Shown: one piece after another, positions 32,051-44,475 of the stretch
Numbering within the stretch: position 1 is the first letter of the stretch
Layout: the number at the start of each line of letters is the position of its first letter
Source of the DNA: Tetragonia tetragonoides
Taxonomy: Eukaryota; Streptophyta; Magnoliopsida; Caryophyllales; Aizoaceae
Length of the DNA: 64,000 nucleotides
NCBI GenBank assembly: GCA_038025085.1
Contig: CM076144.1
Span: 47,470,001-47,534,000, forward strand
Reading direction: 5' to 3'
Position numbers and translations under genes: made by a program
The notes under the pieces: model-generated
Seen by the model: the letters and a program-made list of their open reading frames with translations, nothing else
Databases searched by the model: none
Told to the model about the DNA's origin: nothing

Positions 32051-33526
32051 GGATTTTTTGTTCAGAACTACCTTGTTTGGGGTGGGTTTGTGACTTATTA
32101 CCTTAAAACTTTTTTTTTTGTGGGGAACTACCTTAGAAAGCCAAATTGTTTGTTGACCAATACCTTTGACCAATTTTCAATGAGTTTTTTTCTTAAATGG
32201 CCAAAATGCCCTCATGTGCCACTCACATGTTCACTTAAGCCTTCATTCTCTCTCTCCTATCTCTCACCTCCATTGCCATTGCCATTGTCAAGCTGGCTAG
32301 TGGCTGTGTTCTTATTACGCCGGCGACGGGAGAAAGTCACGAGCATTTATTCTACAAAGCATTGTTCCAGGATCACCCTCAACCTCGTTTTGTTGCATTT
32401 TGAATTCAATCATATGTTCAACACACTGCAAAAATAAAACGAGAATGAAGACCAAGGAATCAAACAGAAATAGCGTTCCTCCATTGAAATTCGTCCGGTT
32501 GCTGTTGATGTCTGGAGCCAGTGACCATGTATTGTATACTTTTGTGTTCTCATAGACAACCTTGCCAAGGAACAAATCGATCCTAATGTACAATTCATTA
32601 GTTTTGCCAATGTGCGATGCTCCTTAATTACAGGAACAATTCGATGCTCAAGCCTGCAAAGATAATGAAGTTGGTTGTTGTTGTTTGGCTTTTCGGGCTT
32701 TTTACTTGGAATCAGTCACCCATAGAAATTCGACAAAACCCATGTAGAAGTTCTGAATTCTGAAATTACCATTACGAATAAATTGAAGCTAATTCAAGTA
32801 GTTAAGCTAAACCAAGAGTGAACTGCATTGCAGTTTCAGAATATACGATGAAATCACAATTTATTGCCTTTCACTGAGATGTTGCAAAGTCTAGTTACAT
32901 AAGAACTTCTTAAGTCACACTATCACAGGGAGAATCTAAATAGTAGCTTAATACAATAATACCATCATATAACAAGCAATAACAATGTCATTTCCAATTA
33001 TCTTTAGCAAGATTTTTCCTTGGAACCAATTTCCTAGAAAATGGGATTGCATGAAGTGGCCGAGCCTTTTGTAGTGAAAGCCCAAACTTCTCTTCTACAT
33101 CTATATCTGCTGGATTAACCCCATTAGGGGGCTTCCAATTGAAGGAATGAAGCAAGTTTGCCAACATAAGATGCACCATCCTATAAGCCAGTGGCAACCC
33201 AAGACACATTCTTCTTCCTGATCCAAAGGGTATGAGCTCGAAATCTCGACCTTTGGCATCAATTTCTCTCTCCGAAGATCTTTCGGGTTCAAATGATTCC
33301 GGGTTGGAGGTGAGAGATAGGAGAGAGAGAATGAGGGCTTAAGTGAACATGTGAGTGGCACATGAGGGCATTTTGGCCATTTAAGAAAAAAACTCATTGA
33401 AAATTGGTCAAAGGTATTGGTCAATAAACAATTTGGCTTTCTAAGGTAGTTCCCCACAAAAAAAAAGTTTTAAGGTAGTAAGTCACAAAACCCACCCCAA
33501 ACAAGGTAGTTCTGAACAAAAAATCC
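32051..33526. mobile_element. Pack-MULE (Mutator-like) carrying a P450 fragment
   Basis: Two inverted arms of 221 bp (32051-32271 and 33306-33526) start GGATTTTTTGTTCAGAAC and differ at only a handful of positions. The flanks AAAAAGGAA (32042-32050) and AAAAAGAAA (33527-33535) are a 9-bp duplication with one mismatch, as expected for Mutator. The interior holds a cytochrome P450 3' exon fragment that abuts the right arm. No transposase is present. The near-identical arms imply a recent origin. Confidence 0.88.
32988..33305 (-). pseudogene. captured cytochrome P450 C-terminal fragment (CYP76-like)
   Basis: One uninterrupted 105-codon frame starts exactly at the MULE arm. It carries the PERF-like block (FEPERSS), [18 protein letters not shown] with a perfect heme-binding FxxGxRxCxG, then [15 protein letters not shown] and [13 protein letters not shown], and stops at 32988. 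The heme-region sequence and the ending are typical of CYP76 enzymes (monoterpenoid and betalain oxidations), by family resemblance only. All upstream P450 helices and the I-helix are absent, so it cannot be an enzyme. No stop or frameshift has accumulated. Confidence 0.88.
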
Positions 33527-33757
33527 AAAAAGAAACTATGCTTCATTGGCGGTTTTTTGTTTCTCATTTGAGTCATTTTCTTCCCAATACATTTGTCGCT
33601 GGGATAATTACAAGTTACAAGCTTACAACCAATTTTAAGTGTCACATTTTACTTTGAAGCACAGTTATCTTTTTTTTTGGGTCACCTACTCTTTTGAGTT
33701 TGAGGCACTATTGAAAAAAAGTCGAGGTATTGAATTTTTTTTTTTGCCCTATAATTT

Positions 33758-33949
33758 TTTTTTTTGGTTTACTACCAAAGGTATTCACCGTCGACCACAG
33801 TGATTTTCCCCGCGCTGGCTTGTAGTCATTTCAAAGGGTGAGACAACTGGCCAAGAAATTTAAAGTTACTCCATGCTCAAGGCGAGATTCGAACCCTCAA
33901 CCTTGATTAATGATGGATAAGTCTGTACCACTCAGCCACACTTTCTTGA
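33758..33949 (-). mobile_element. tRNA-derived SINE
   Basis: The minus strand has a near-perfect A box (TGGCTGAGTGGT) and B box (GGTTCGAATC). The flanking duplication is TTTTTTTTGCCCTATAATTT at 33738-33757 and 33950-33969. The tail is T-rich on the plus strand at 33758. Confidence 0.85.
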
Positions 33950-34228
33950 TTTTTTTTGCCCTATAATTTATGAGGGGATATTTCACTCCACCTCAATTAA
34001 CATTTTTTTTTTGGATCAAAAACAACATTTTGGTTTTTTAGAAAAGTTTTCCTCTTTTATACTGTTGTGCCCTTACAATTTTCGTTTTGGCATTTGAGTT
34101 GATGGCGCGACCCGCCCCCAAATCGTAATAAAAATCGGGTTGATAAATTTTGGGTCGCCGTCATCTCTCATCCTCTTCCCTGAACAACACCATAACCAAA
34201 ATAAACCAACCAACTTTAAGGGGTAACA

Positions 34229-37200
34229 ATGGCCAAGAAATCAAAGAATCCCGTAAAAAACCCTAGTTCCAAAAGCGAAGAAACTTCTCCTGATTCGTCA
34301 AACATTTTCAACAAATTATTCGGCGAAATCCCAGAAGTCGAAACTTCAACTTCCCTATTTTCCTCAGATAATCCCTTTCGTAGAAAACCTAACGACCCTT
34401 TTTCCCAAGCTCCAGAAAACCCTAAAAATGGCGACATTGAGAGCCCTATTGAAGGTGAGCAAAAGAAGAAAAAGAAAAACAAGCACAAAAGGGACAGTCT
34501 TGATGAGGATACACTTAAAGAATCGAAAAAAGAACCCAAATTGAATGTTGGACAAAATCCTAATGTTGATACGGGAAATGGGTTGGAATCAAATGTGAAT
34601 TTGGAGAAGAAAAAGTTTGTTGCCCAAAACCCTAATGTGGAAACAGGAAATGGGTTGGAATCAAATTTGAATTTGGAGAATAAGAAGAAGAATAAGAGGA
34701 AGAGAGATGAGTTGGAGAGAGAATATGAGGTGAAGAAATATGGTGAAGTGACAGAAGAGGTGGAGGAGGGGGAGAGGAAAGAGAAAGTGGTGGTTGGGAA
34801 GAAGCGGAAGGCGGTTGATAACCCGGCTGATATGATGGTTTCACAGGAGGGTTATGATGATGAGAGTAAGCTTTTGAGGACAGTGTTTGTTGGAAATTTG
34901 TCATTGAAGATGAAGAAGAAGAATCTGTTGAAGGAGTTTAGCAAGTTTGGGGAGATTGAGTCTGTTCGAATTCGGTCTGTGCCTACCTTGGATGTGAGTT
35001 TGTAATTTGTATTGTCTGTGTTTGGTATTTGGATTGAATATTTTGGTTGTCAATGTGGTTTTGAATGGTGTTATGTCTTTTGTTGATCAGAGCAAGAAGC
35101 CTAAGAAGGTTCAGATTATGAATGGGAAAATCAATGATGCAGCTGACAGGTATGGACGTTATGATCCTTGCTCATTCAGATAATCAGCTTATGTGTTATT
35201 TAAAACATGTCTTGAGCAAGGTGTTTGTATGTTATATTGATGTATGTAAAGATTTTTAATGTGAGTACTACTTGGAGAATTAGATATCTGTTGATGAATG
35301 TGTAACGTGTATTGATGCCACACTCTTCCTGGAAATGTGAGAGTAACTCATTTATATTGATTTCCTTGAATTCCATGGATTTGACAGTGTTAGCTAAGAT
35401 ATTTAAGCTTTCTCCATAAATAGTGTGGAGTTTGGAGAATGTCGAAGGCTTGAAACTAATATAGATTAGGGAATGGCGTTATGAGTTGGAGGAGTTTCTT
35501 TTGCATTTCAAATTTGGGGACATTTTGGAGAGGAAAACAGTGAGAGGAGTTTATATGATAGGAGAGAATGAAATACTTTGAGAGGCTTAGTGAGAGGAGT
35601 ATATGTGATAGGAGAGAATGAAATACTTTGGGAGGCTTCATTCTCAAAAAAATCAAAGTACATTTTTGGGTCTTAATTTATATCGGCTGACAGAAGCATT
35701 GCTGAAGCTGTTAAGAAGCCTGATTAGCTGGCATGGGACTATGGTGTTGTAGTAAACCCTTCATCGAAGATGGGACTATGAGGCTGTTTGATGTTTGTTG
35801 GAGGAGTGCGTTTAGTGTTTTCCTGTAAACTCTTTGATTTGAAGAGGTAAAGCATGAATACAAGGAAAACCTAATTATCAAAAAAAAAAAAAAAAAAAAA
35901 GAAGATGCCTGATTAGCTGGATTGCGTGTAGTTGCCATACCTTCCCCAACTCGCTCAAAGTTTTAGTTTATTCATTTACTGTGTCCCAGTTCATTCTCTA
36001 TCATCTTCTCCTCCCATAACTGTTTTCCTGACTAAAGTTCTTGGTCTTGCAGCATCCATGCTTATATTGTTTTCAAAACAGAGCAATCTGCTGAGGCCTC
36101 CTTAGCCCATAATATGTCCGTGGTACGTATGTGGTTATTAGTGATTTTCTCTCTCTTGCTCGCGTGGCATCTTTTTATTCAACTGTATACTTCACCTCCC
36201 TTTTTCACATAGTCCTGACTTTTGTTTTAGGTTGGTGGGAATCATATTCGTGTTGACAGGGCATGTCCACCTCGGAAGAAACTAAAAGGGGACGAGGCTC
36301 CTCTCTATAGTAGCAAGAGGACTGTTTTTGTGGGTAATTTGCCATTTGATGTGAAGGTATTTGCAGTTTTTTCCATTATTATTGAATATTTTCCATTCTG
36401 ATTTTCCCACCCCTTTTTTAGAATTTCCATGCTGCTCTGATTACCTATCGAGATAAATGGACTTTCCTTTTTCCTACACAGGACGAAGAACTTTATCAGT
36501 TGTTTTGTGGTGTCAAACAGTTGGAATCAACTGTTGAAGCTGTCCGAGTTATTAGAGACCCCCAAACAAGTCTTGGGAAGGGGATCGCTTATGTCCTGTT
36601 TAAAACAAGGGTATGTACTGTCCTGTTTTGATAAAGGATTTCCTACTTTGGGGAAAAAATGATATGCGTGGTTATGTCTTGTACAACTCAAGGATATGTG
36701 GTGTGCTCTACTTACATATTACGTTCCTAAGAACATGGCTCAGACCCAAATGATGCCTGGCATAAGCTCAGTTTTATCTAAAGCATTTTACATTAATCGT
36801 GTTTAGTTTTTTAGATGAATATAGAGCTCACTAGACATTGTAGGATAGCAGACCCATGTTATGTGATTGTGCTTTTCTCCTACTTCACCATTTAAGTTTT
36901 GCTGGAGTTTGTACTTGGTGCTCTGAAATTTCAATGTGCTAATAAGTAAATAGCAAAATGGCAATACTTGTTGCAGCTGTTAATTATTCATGGGGTTGAG
37001 GCCGTTGAGCATTGTAAATTTGTAATGACTTGTAACCATGGAAGAAGATGTCAGCTATCAAGTTTTGTTTTGTGGTTAAGCTGCTGCTGTTGTAGCTGGT
37101 GATTCAATTATAATACAACTTTGTTATGTAAGTGATATTAACAAAGATGTTAAAACATATTACAACTTATCAATAAATAGGTATTCAAATCCAGTGTTTT

Positions 37201-38038
37201 ATTAACTTGTGAACATGGGGAGAATGTACATTATGTTATTCAGTTATAGCATGCCAATATGAAGTCTTGCTTACATTCATCCCTCCCATTATGTTCTTTT
37301 TTGTTTCTGTTGCGTGTATGGCTGTATGCGTATCAACTATCAAGCCTATTTTTATGTTTTAGGCTGATGGTTCATTCTAAATTTCTCAATGTGATCCTAA
37401 AGTATGAGCCTGGAAGCCCGAATTGCATGAAAATAGGCTTGAACCTCTCTTATGCTACTAACAATTATGACTTTGCTAGTAATAATCCATGTTATATTAG
37501 GCTTTGAGAAATTGTTAGTGACACTTTGCTTGTGCAGGAAGCTGCAAACTTTGTTTGTAAGAAACGCAACTTGAAGATTCGTGACCGTGAATTGAGGATA
37601 AGTCATGCTAAGTCAAACACCCAGTCAACGACACCCTTGAAGAGGAAAAATCCTTTCCCAGGTGACTCGGAGAGGACCCCTGTCAAGAAGTTTTCAACTG
37701 GCACAAAGAGTCCAGAAGGCCGCTATAAGGTGGATACTGGCAATACCTCCTACCAAGGTTTGCGTACAAGTAAATCTGGTGAAAAGAAGAGAACTCCTCT
37801 AAGAACTGCTACACCAGTGGCCTCCAGGTCTGGAACTAAGACTAAAGAGAAAGTAAAACAACGAAATGATAAAAGACCGTCTGTAGCAGCCAGGAAGGCA
37901 AAGGCTCTGGCTCTGGAGAGTGGTGGTGCTTCTAACAAAGCAGGGAAGAAGCGGAAGATGGATGCCAGAACTCCTCAAGGCTCCAACCAGAAGAAAAAAC
38001 TAAGAAGTTCAAGTGAAGGGCTACATCATTTTAGTTAG
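34229..38038 (+). CDS. RBM34/Nop12-like nucleolar RNA-binding protein, six exons
   Basis: Exons: 34229-34993, 35091-35149, 36053-36122, 36231-36356, 36482-36610, 37538-38038. All introns are GT-AG and the phases agree, giving 549 residues. The N terminus (1-210) is Lys/Glu rich and basic-acidic. RRM1 (about 215-320) starts RTVFVGNLSL and has HAYIVF as RNP1, with the long KKPKKVQIMNGK insertion typical of RBM34. RRM2 (about 328-405) has RTVFVGNLPF and GIAYVLF. The C-terminal 140 residues are basic, with KKRKMD-like nuclear/nucleolar signals. Yeast Nop12 acts in 60S ribosome maturation; a similar role here is inferred. The ATG is the first one, after GGGTAACA. An SINE and a Pack-MULE lie just upstream. 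Confidence 0.93.
34554..34697 (+). repeat. 72-bp tandem duplication in RBM34-like exon 1
   Basis: Two in-frame copies encode QNPNVDTGNGLESNVNLE and QNPNVETGNGLESNLNLE. The change is length-neutral for the frame and lies in the low-complexity N terminus. Confidence 0.85.
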
Positions 38039-39124
38039 TTATCTTCTGCAAATTTGTTTCAACACTCTGCTCTAAATGAGCCCCTCCTTTTTGAACTGAG
38101 CAGCGAATATAGCCTTGTATGACGTCCTAGTTACGTGTATTCAGTAATTGGCCATGAAATTGCTTCATTGCAGTTTAGCTTACAGGTCTCTCAGTAACAC
38201 CTGGGATATATAAGATTTTCTTTCTGTCCTTGTACACTGTAGTTGTCTCTAGTCATATCTGTAGTAGCTTTACACATGGAACTATGAATGCTTAGCTCCT
38301 GATGGCTGGTAGTATGAAACTCCTGCAATGAACCATTTGATCATATATATAACTAAAGTCTTGCATTTTGACTTTTCAAATAGTGTTGCCTTTAAAACCA
38401 TAGTCTTCAAATTAGGTGCCCTTTTGCTCTCTACTTTCGTTCTCAGAGTTGATTTTTTTTTTTTTTTCTCGTTTAAAGGTTGCGTATTTGTATTAAGGTA
38501 ACATCAAAAAGACAAATATACAACCTAAAGTCCGCATTCGGGTCGGAACTCCTCGGGGTAAAGAAAACCCTCGGCTTTGTTTCTGATCTCATCCGAGTCT
38601 CAGCCCAAACAGTATGCGCTCCGCCCTGAGGCACCCAGTAGAAGAATAATTTGGAGACAAATATACAGGGAAAAAGAAAGTAGAGACAAGAAAGGGTGAA
38701 ACATGTCTAAAAGATCCTTGATTTTGGGAATAGACACAAATGACTTGATGATGGATCAAAAGATACAAATCCAACACTAATATGAACACGATGCACTTCA
38801 TAGAATCTAGGAATAATGTACACTGCAACCACAAAGTCACCCAACCAACCAAATCCAGTTTTATTCACATTAACGTAATATGAACTTTTAGCACGCGTTC
38901 TTACACTACTTCTTCTGAACAATTATCATTGGTTGACAATAATATTGAAAGCTCTTCACAGGTTTCAGCCTTTCAGGGTTGGACATGTTGCCCTCCAGTT
39001 CATTCTCTTCTTCTCTTCATGGTGTTTAAGGGGCAGTGAGTAGCTTATTGGCATGTCAGATCTGTACAGGAAAGAGACGAGCACAAGGATAGTTCCGTAG
39101 TATCTCAACAACCAAGAAGGTTAC

Positions 39125-42100
39125 TTATGACTTGTTCTTGCTCATCAGGGTAGGCGTGACTGACACAATCCCAATGAGGAAAAGAGTGGCGATGGAGTTG
39201 AAGTCATAAAGATCACCCAGTGAACGTAGTTCTCCAAGAGCGATTCCAGCCTGCCAGTAACAGGAAAGATTATGATCAGCAAACTTACTGATGTTTAAGC
39301 ATTAAAAACATGCCACAAAAGAGATGCACAGGGAAGCATTGATATCATCATTTTATCTACTGTATAAGAGAAGATTTAGTGCATCTGCAAAATTTAGAAA
39401 GCAAAAAACCGTCATACTTAATGCATTTCTTACTCAAAGCCTCCACTTGTTACTTTCGGTTCCCTATAGGCTGCTAAATTCTTTCAAGCAGTATGGTTCC
39501 TCCCCCACCCCCCCACCCCCCCAAAATAAAAGGCTATCAAGAATATGTACCCAAGTTCCAGTTACCACAAACCATCTACGCAAGCTGAAGTTTTCATTCT
39601 TCAACTATCAGTTTAGGCAACTAATTTTCAGACTGACAACAACCAAACCAACCCCCTACTATGCACCTTTGTTCAGTGACAGACTGCTTCCACTTGGACC
39701 CTAGATTGGAAAGGCATCAAGTACCCTACTACAAAACAAAAAAAAATAAGAGCACAAAGCTGAAGAACAGGGACTCTTCAGATAGATTGAAAATGGCCAG
39801 TATCTTTGATCTTTCCTGAAAATGAAAATGGTTGTGTGGATGAAGTGAAAGGCAAAATAAGCTCTTTCACTAAGTGGAGTCGGATACATAGATTACATAG
39901 GAAGTAATCTATGATGGAGAAGGTCCGTCAAGGTTCTAGGTTTTGTGGTGAGTCTAACTACTGAAAGCAAACACGGTCGCCAGACTCATAAAGTAGTAGG
40001 AGAATACAAAGCGGGCGCGCACGCGCACGCACACACACACACAAAAAAAAAAAAAGGCACATACTCTGACAGTCACAAATGCAGCAGGAATTAGTCCAAT
40101 GAATGTTGCCAAGAAGAATATGTGGTAAGGCACGTCAACTATTGGTGAAGCCACGTTGATAAACGTATTCGGAAGTGTTGGCGTTACTCTCAGGAAAAGC
40201 ATGTAATTCAGCAAGTTCTCACGCCTTTTTGCCACCTGAAAATATAGGAACAAAAAAGATTTATCCCAAAATCTTGTTATGTTTGATGAGCAAAATTTTC
40301 TTAGCAAAAACCATTTGTCACCTGTGCTTGGAAGAAAATCAATTTTTCAGGCCACAGAGAAGAAAGAAGTGGCCTGCCAATCAATTTTGACAAGAAATAG
40401 CACGACGAAGCACCGGCTGTTGCAGTGAAAAGTACAAGAGCTAGACCTCTGAACACACCAAACAATGCTCCAGCTAACAAGGACATAAACACAGTTCCTG
40501 GAATCATGAAAGTCTGCATGAATATGTAGATCACAGAGTATCCAACCAAGACTTGCACGGTATAGTCACTTGTGTAGCTCTCAAGATTATCTCTATAAAA
40601 CAAATGAAGTAAAAACAATCAATAAAATAACTTCAAATCTTAGAACAATTCCATTTTCCCCTTCCAGCAAAAGATACAAGGAAAGATACATATAAGAAGA
40701 AAGGTAAGGGATACTAGCAAATTATCATCTAGTGTGAGGAAACTTGAAAATTTTGGGGTAGACACTTCAGACGGTAATAAACATAACCAACTTAAATGAA
40801 TCATCACCCATTTAATGCAGTAGTTCTCAAACAAGCAAATGACTTTCTCTACTTGCGGAAGGGATGTAATTTTGAGGTGGCATGAATCATGAGGCTCACA
40901 ATCCAGCCCATCTGCTACGAGTGCAACATAAAAACCACTTACTAAGTATAGAAAAGGGAAACTGTGCTAAGATATAGTTTAACAAGTTTTCTATACGCAC
41001 TCCCACTTGAATTCCTGCCCTGCAAAGGAAAATAGGATATAGGCAAAGCTAGTCTTGATCCTTGACAACACGAAAGGCGTCAGCATTAAGGATCCAATAA
41101 TCAATAATGCAGTATGTATCATTTTCATCTGAAACTCGGTCTAAATAGGCAAATGAAAACTTCGGAAATACAGTACTGAATTGCTCCAAGCACAACGATT
41201 GTCTAACTCACTCTGCAAACACATGCTACAGAGCTTAGGAATGAATACTAGCCGATTCAAGTCCTCAAAACATCAAGCTAAGTATGCGCTCACTGGTTCA
41301 GGATGAGTCAAGATTCAAACAAAAGAAAACCAATAGGGTTATATTTTGGAGGATAACAACAAAACAAAATAGATGCCATCTTTAGAGCTGTACTCTGGAC
41401 ATGTCCAAATTGAAACCTCCAACTTGCCTAAACTCTGAAGGCAGAAACTGTATCCAGTTTTTCATAATGACTGAAGGCAGATTTTTCCCTAACATGACTT
41501 CCATATATTGTCCCTTTGAGCAGGTAAATTATAAACCTCAGTATGCATTACAGCTTTAGCAGTATTTCTAGAATCCATTCAGCATAATTAAGTGTGAATA
41601 TACTAACACAAACAGCGCAGTAAAACCTTTACTAAATTATAATGCCAAATATAATGCAGAGAGAAACTACAAGTAGAACGAAGTGACCCTTAAAATTAAT
41701 AACATAACGAAATTACACATTAGTTTATCCTGCCCATACTAGAATGAATGAAGGAAAAGGTCAATAAATGACATATTTGAACTATTTCTCTTGCCCTAGC
41801 AAACAAAAAACTGACAACCCTTTAGTGCAAGAGTTCAAATAACCCCTTGTCTTCTAGATCTCAACATATTTACAAAGGAATACATTTATGATCAAAACAA
41901 AACAATAAGAACCCAAATTAAAGCAATATACAATAAGAACACGAAAGGTAAAGTCTTTGGGTTACCTCAGAATTCGCAAGTCTTCAAGGGTTCGAGGCAA
42001 CTTGAGGAAGCTATAATCAGAAGCTGGCATGGTGAGATAAACACCCAAAAGCCCTAATGCAAATGTAAGAATAATCCCAGAAGCTCCACAGATTTCCCAT

Positions 42101-42186
42101 AATGTCAATGGAAATTTAGATGCTGACCCTTTTAGTTTCTCATCACAAACTATTGTTTCCTCTGATCTCACCATATTTTCACCCAT
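39125..42186 (-). CDS. VTT-domain (SNARE-associated Golgi / TMEM41-like) membrane protein, four exons
   Basis: Exons on the minus strand: 42186-41966, 40592-40322, 40235-40065, 39250-39125. All splice sites are GT-AG and the phases agree, giving 262 residues. The N-terminal helix is about residues 36-53 (SGIILTFALGLLGVYL). The VTT/DedA domain follows: FMIPGTVFMSLLAGALFG (about 102-119) with the re-entrant-loop-type motif, then GASSCYFLSKLIG and LRVTPTLPNTFINVASP (179-195), the family signature. Further hydrophobic segments lie at about 203-220 and 240-255. Animal TMEM41B is an ER phospholipid scramblase needed for autophagosome formation; ER membrane function here is inferred. Intron 1 is 1373 bp. 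The promoter holds a threefold TATA-bearing repeat. Confidence 0.93.
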
Positions 42187-42256
42187 TTTTCTCTCAATTT
42201 CTTTTTTTTTTTTGGCTGACCCCCAAAAACACCCCCTTTACCAAAAAGATCTCAAC

Positions 42257-42264
42257 TTTATATA
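42257..42264 (-). promoter_or_regulatory. TATA box of the VTT-domain gene
   Basis: The minus strand reads TCTATATAAAG, 71 bases upstream of the ATG. It is the proximal one of three similar elements. Confidence 0.65.
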
Positions 42265-42525
42265 GAAACAATATCTGGGGTTGCTTTGGGATTTGATTAA
42301 ATGGTTGCACTGATGAAATCCCTAGTTCAACATTGACTGGAGAGAAAATTTATACAGAAATAAAATTCTGGGGTACTTTGGAAATGAATTAAATGGTTAA
42401 CCCAGATAAAATTTCCAATTGAACTTTGACTAGAGAGAAACTTTATACAGAAATAAAGTTCTGGGACTGGGGTGCTTTGGAAATTGATTAAATGGTGACC
42501 AAGATGAAATCTCTAATTCAACATC

Positions 42526-42535
<10 letters not shown>
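42257..42535 (-). repeat. three tandem ~92-bp promoter repeats upstream of the VTT-domain gene
   Basis: Copies start near 42257, 42347 and 42440. Each has TTTATA(T/C)AGAAA, a TTCTGGG-like block, GATTAAATGGT and CAACATTGACT/GAACTTTGACT. On the minus strand each supplies a TATA-like core (TATATAAA, TGTATAAA, TGTATAAA). A GA microsatellite follows at about 42525-42557. Confidence 0.8.
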
Positions 42536-42561
<26 letters not shown>

Positions 42562-44447
42562 GGGGATTTATGGGATTCCCTTGGTCTTGGTTTTTCTTTC
42601 CTTACACTCCTCTGTTTTTAATGTCTCCTACGTTTCAGCTTCTAAAATAGTTCTTGATTCAGCACTTTCTATTTTATGATCTACTTGAGTGAAGAGAGAG
42701 GGAGAAAAAGAAAGGAAATCCAGGAATATTCGATGGCTAAAGGAGGGAAATATCCAAACTAACGAATAATTATATTGATAGTTGTTCTTTTGTTGTTATC
42801 TTAAGAAAAAGAAAAGAGAAAGTAAGGTTGAAGAGAAAGAGTTTTGTGGTCTAATCAAGGTCAAGTTAGTCGTTGGTTGGTTGTCTTGTGTCTTATGGTT
42901 GTCGCCAGCTTTGGGCTATGTGTTTAGGGGCAACCTCATATGCCATGGTGCATTGGTGTGTGCAATTGTAACCCAACATTGTTGGTCATTGTTAGAGGAG
43001 GGCTTGTGAAAAGCAAAACATTTATATCTAAATAAATATCCTATATTCACAAAACTTTAATACTTCTTCTACTAAAAACAATTTACTTCTTTCATCCATT
43101 GTAATTGCCATACCTTACTAGTTTTATCTTACATATTACAATATAGTTCCGTGAAAGTGAACACACTATGAGTGGGGTAGAAATAACATAAATAGTTGGC
43201 AATTGGCATAGGTATGATAGTCCTAAAAGGGATTGTAAAGTTGTCGTGGGGTTGAATTTCATGACAAAGATTATTGGTTAAATTTTCACTATGCTTTTTT
43301 GATGAGCTTGTCTGCACGATTTCTCTTATTGGTTTGCCTGGTATATGTGTTTAGCAAACTATTACATATATTCCAGGTTCATCTGATGACACTCAAAGAG
43401 TAGTGACTGAGGATTACTCGTATAAATAAAATAAATAAATAATTGGCATAAATACAATAGGAGGATGGACGAGGGACAACAGTGAGGAGTAAGCCATTTG
43501 GTGTTGGGTAGACAATAACATCCAAGTGTTTGTCGGGGGCAATAATAAGAGAAGCAACGTGGGAGTATTGAAAGCGCCGGACGGAGCAAACAAAGTGCGA
43601 TTTCAGATTTGCGGCCCAAAACCGCGATTCGAGGACTCTCGTGGTGTTTTGCATGTGCTCCCACTTATCATTGAGCTCCCACAATTACTATTTTGGCCCT
43701 CCTCTTGTCGTTTTCTACCTCCATTTCACATCACGATTTAATTCAAAACAACTAATATTTGGCTAATGGACCAATCACATAAAAGACGCTCGATCATGAT
43801 TGAGTTGAATCATATTAATGAGTGTATCGTACATTATATTAAATGCTGATTTGTTATTCTCCTGAAAAGATTGATTCTGATTTGTTAGATATTTATCTTT
43901 GATGTTGGCTCATGGGACATGTGAATCACTAAACATAGCATATTAACTTCAAGAATTCAAAACTAGTAATCTAATAGAGACAAGTCTTATGTAAGACCAA
44001 CTCACAAAAAAATATGTCATTATTTAAAAATATAAGTGTCGTTTATGGTAAATAGTGATCCTTATTTCAGTGAAAAGTGGTTTTAGTGTTAGTGTTTTTA
44101 CTCTAGTAGATGTCTTAAATTCATTTTAAAAAAAAAAACAAAAAAACGACGAGTATTCAAAGGGCTTGAAATGGATTGTAAAGTAAGGGGCTTCGCATAT
44201 GCGGCCAGAAATTGGATGGGTCTGTCTACAGGTCCTAATAATACAAGATTCTAAGTTCCCACATTGAGTTTTGATTGTTGGCCCATGGGCCATGGTTTTG
44301 GCTCTGAAATTTTAAGGCCTTCTTTTGGGTTGCCTAATTGTCACCCTCAAAAAGAGAACCAAACATTTTGCCCAAAAAGAAATTTTGACAGCAGGACTGA
44401 CCAACAAAATGGATTCAAGTTTCAATCTCGATTTTATTGTCTAACAA

Positions 44448-44475
44448 CTAGTATGTGCCCCGTGTGAGGCACGGG
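44448..44475 (-). repeat. Helitron-type 3' terminus
   Basis: The minus strand reads CCCGTG-CCTCA-CACGGG, seven bases, then CTAG followed by T. It has the same architecture as 13508-13534. The 5' TC end was not located. Confidence 0.5.

Noticed and set aside
33840..33950. tRNA-gene-like A and B boxes (also at 46330, 47250, 52740, 58990)
   Set aside because: No cloverleaf or acceptor stem; flanking duplications and tails show SINEs, not tRNA genes.
43379..43741. Overlapping ~100-residue frames on both strands
   Set aside because: No motif, no promoter context, and the frames overlap on both strands as expected by chance.
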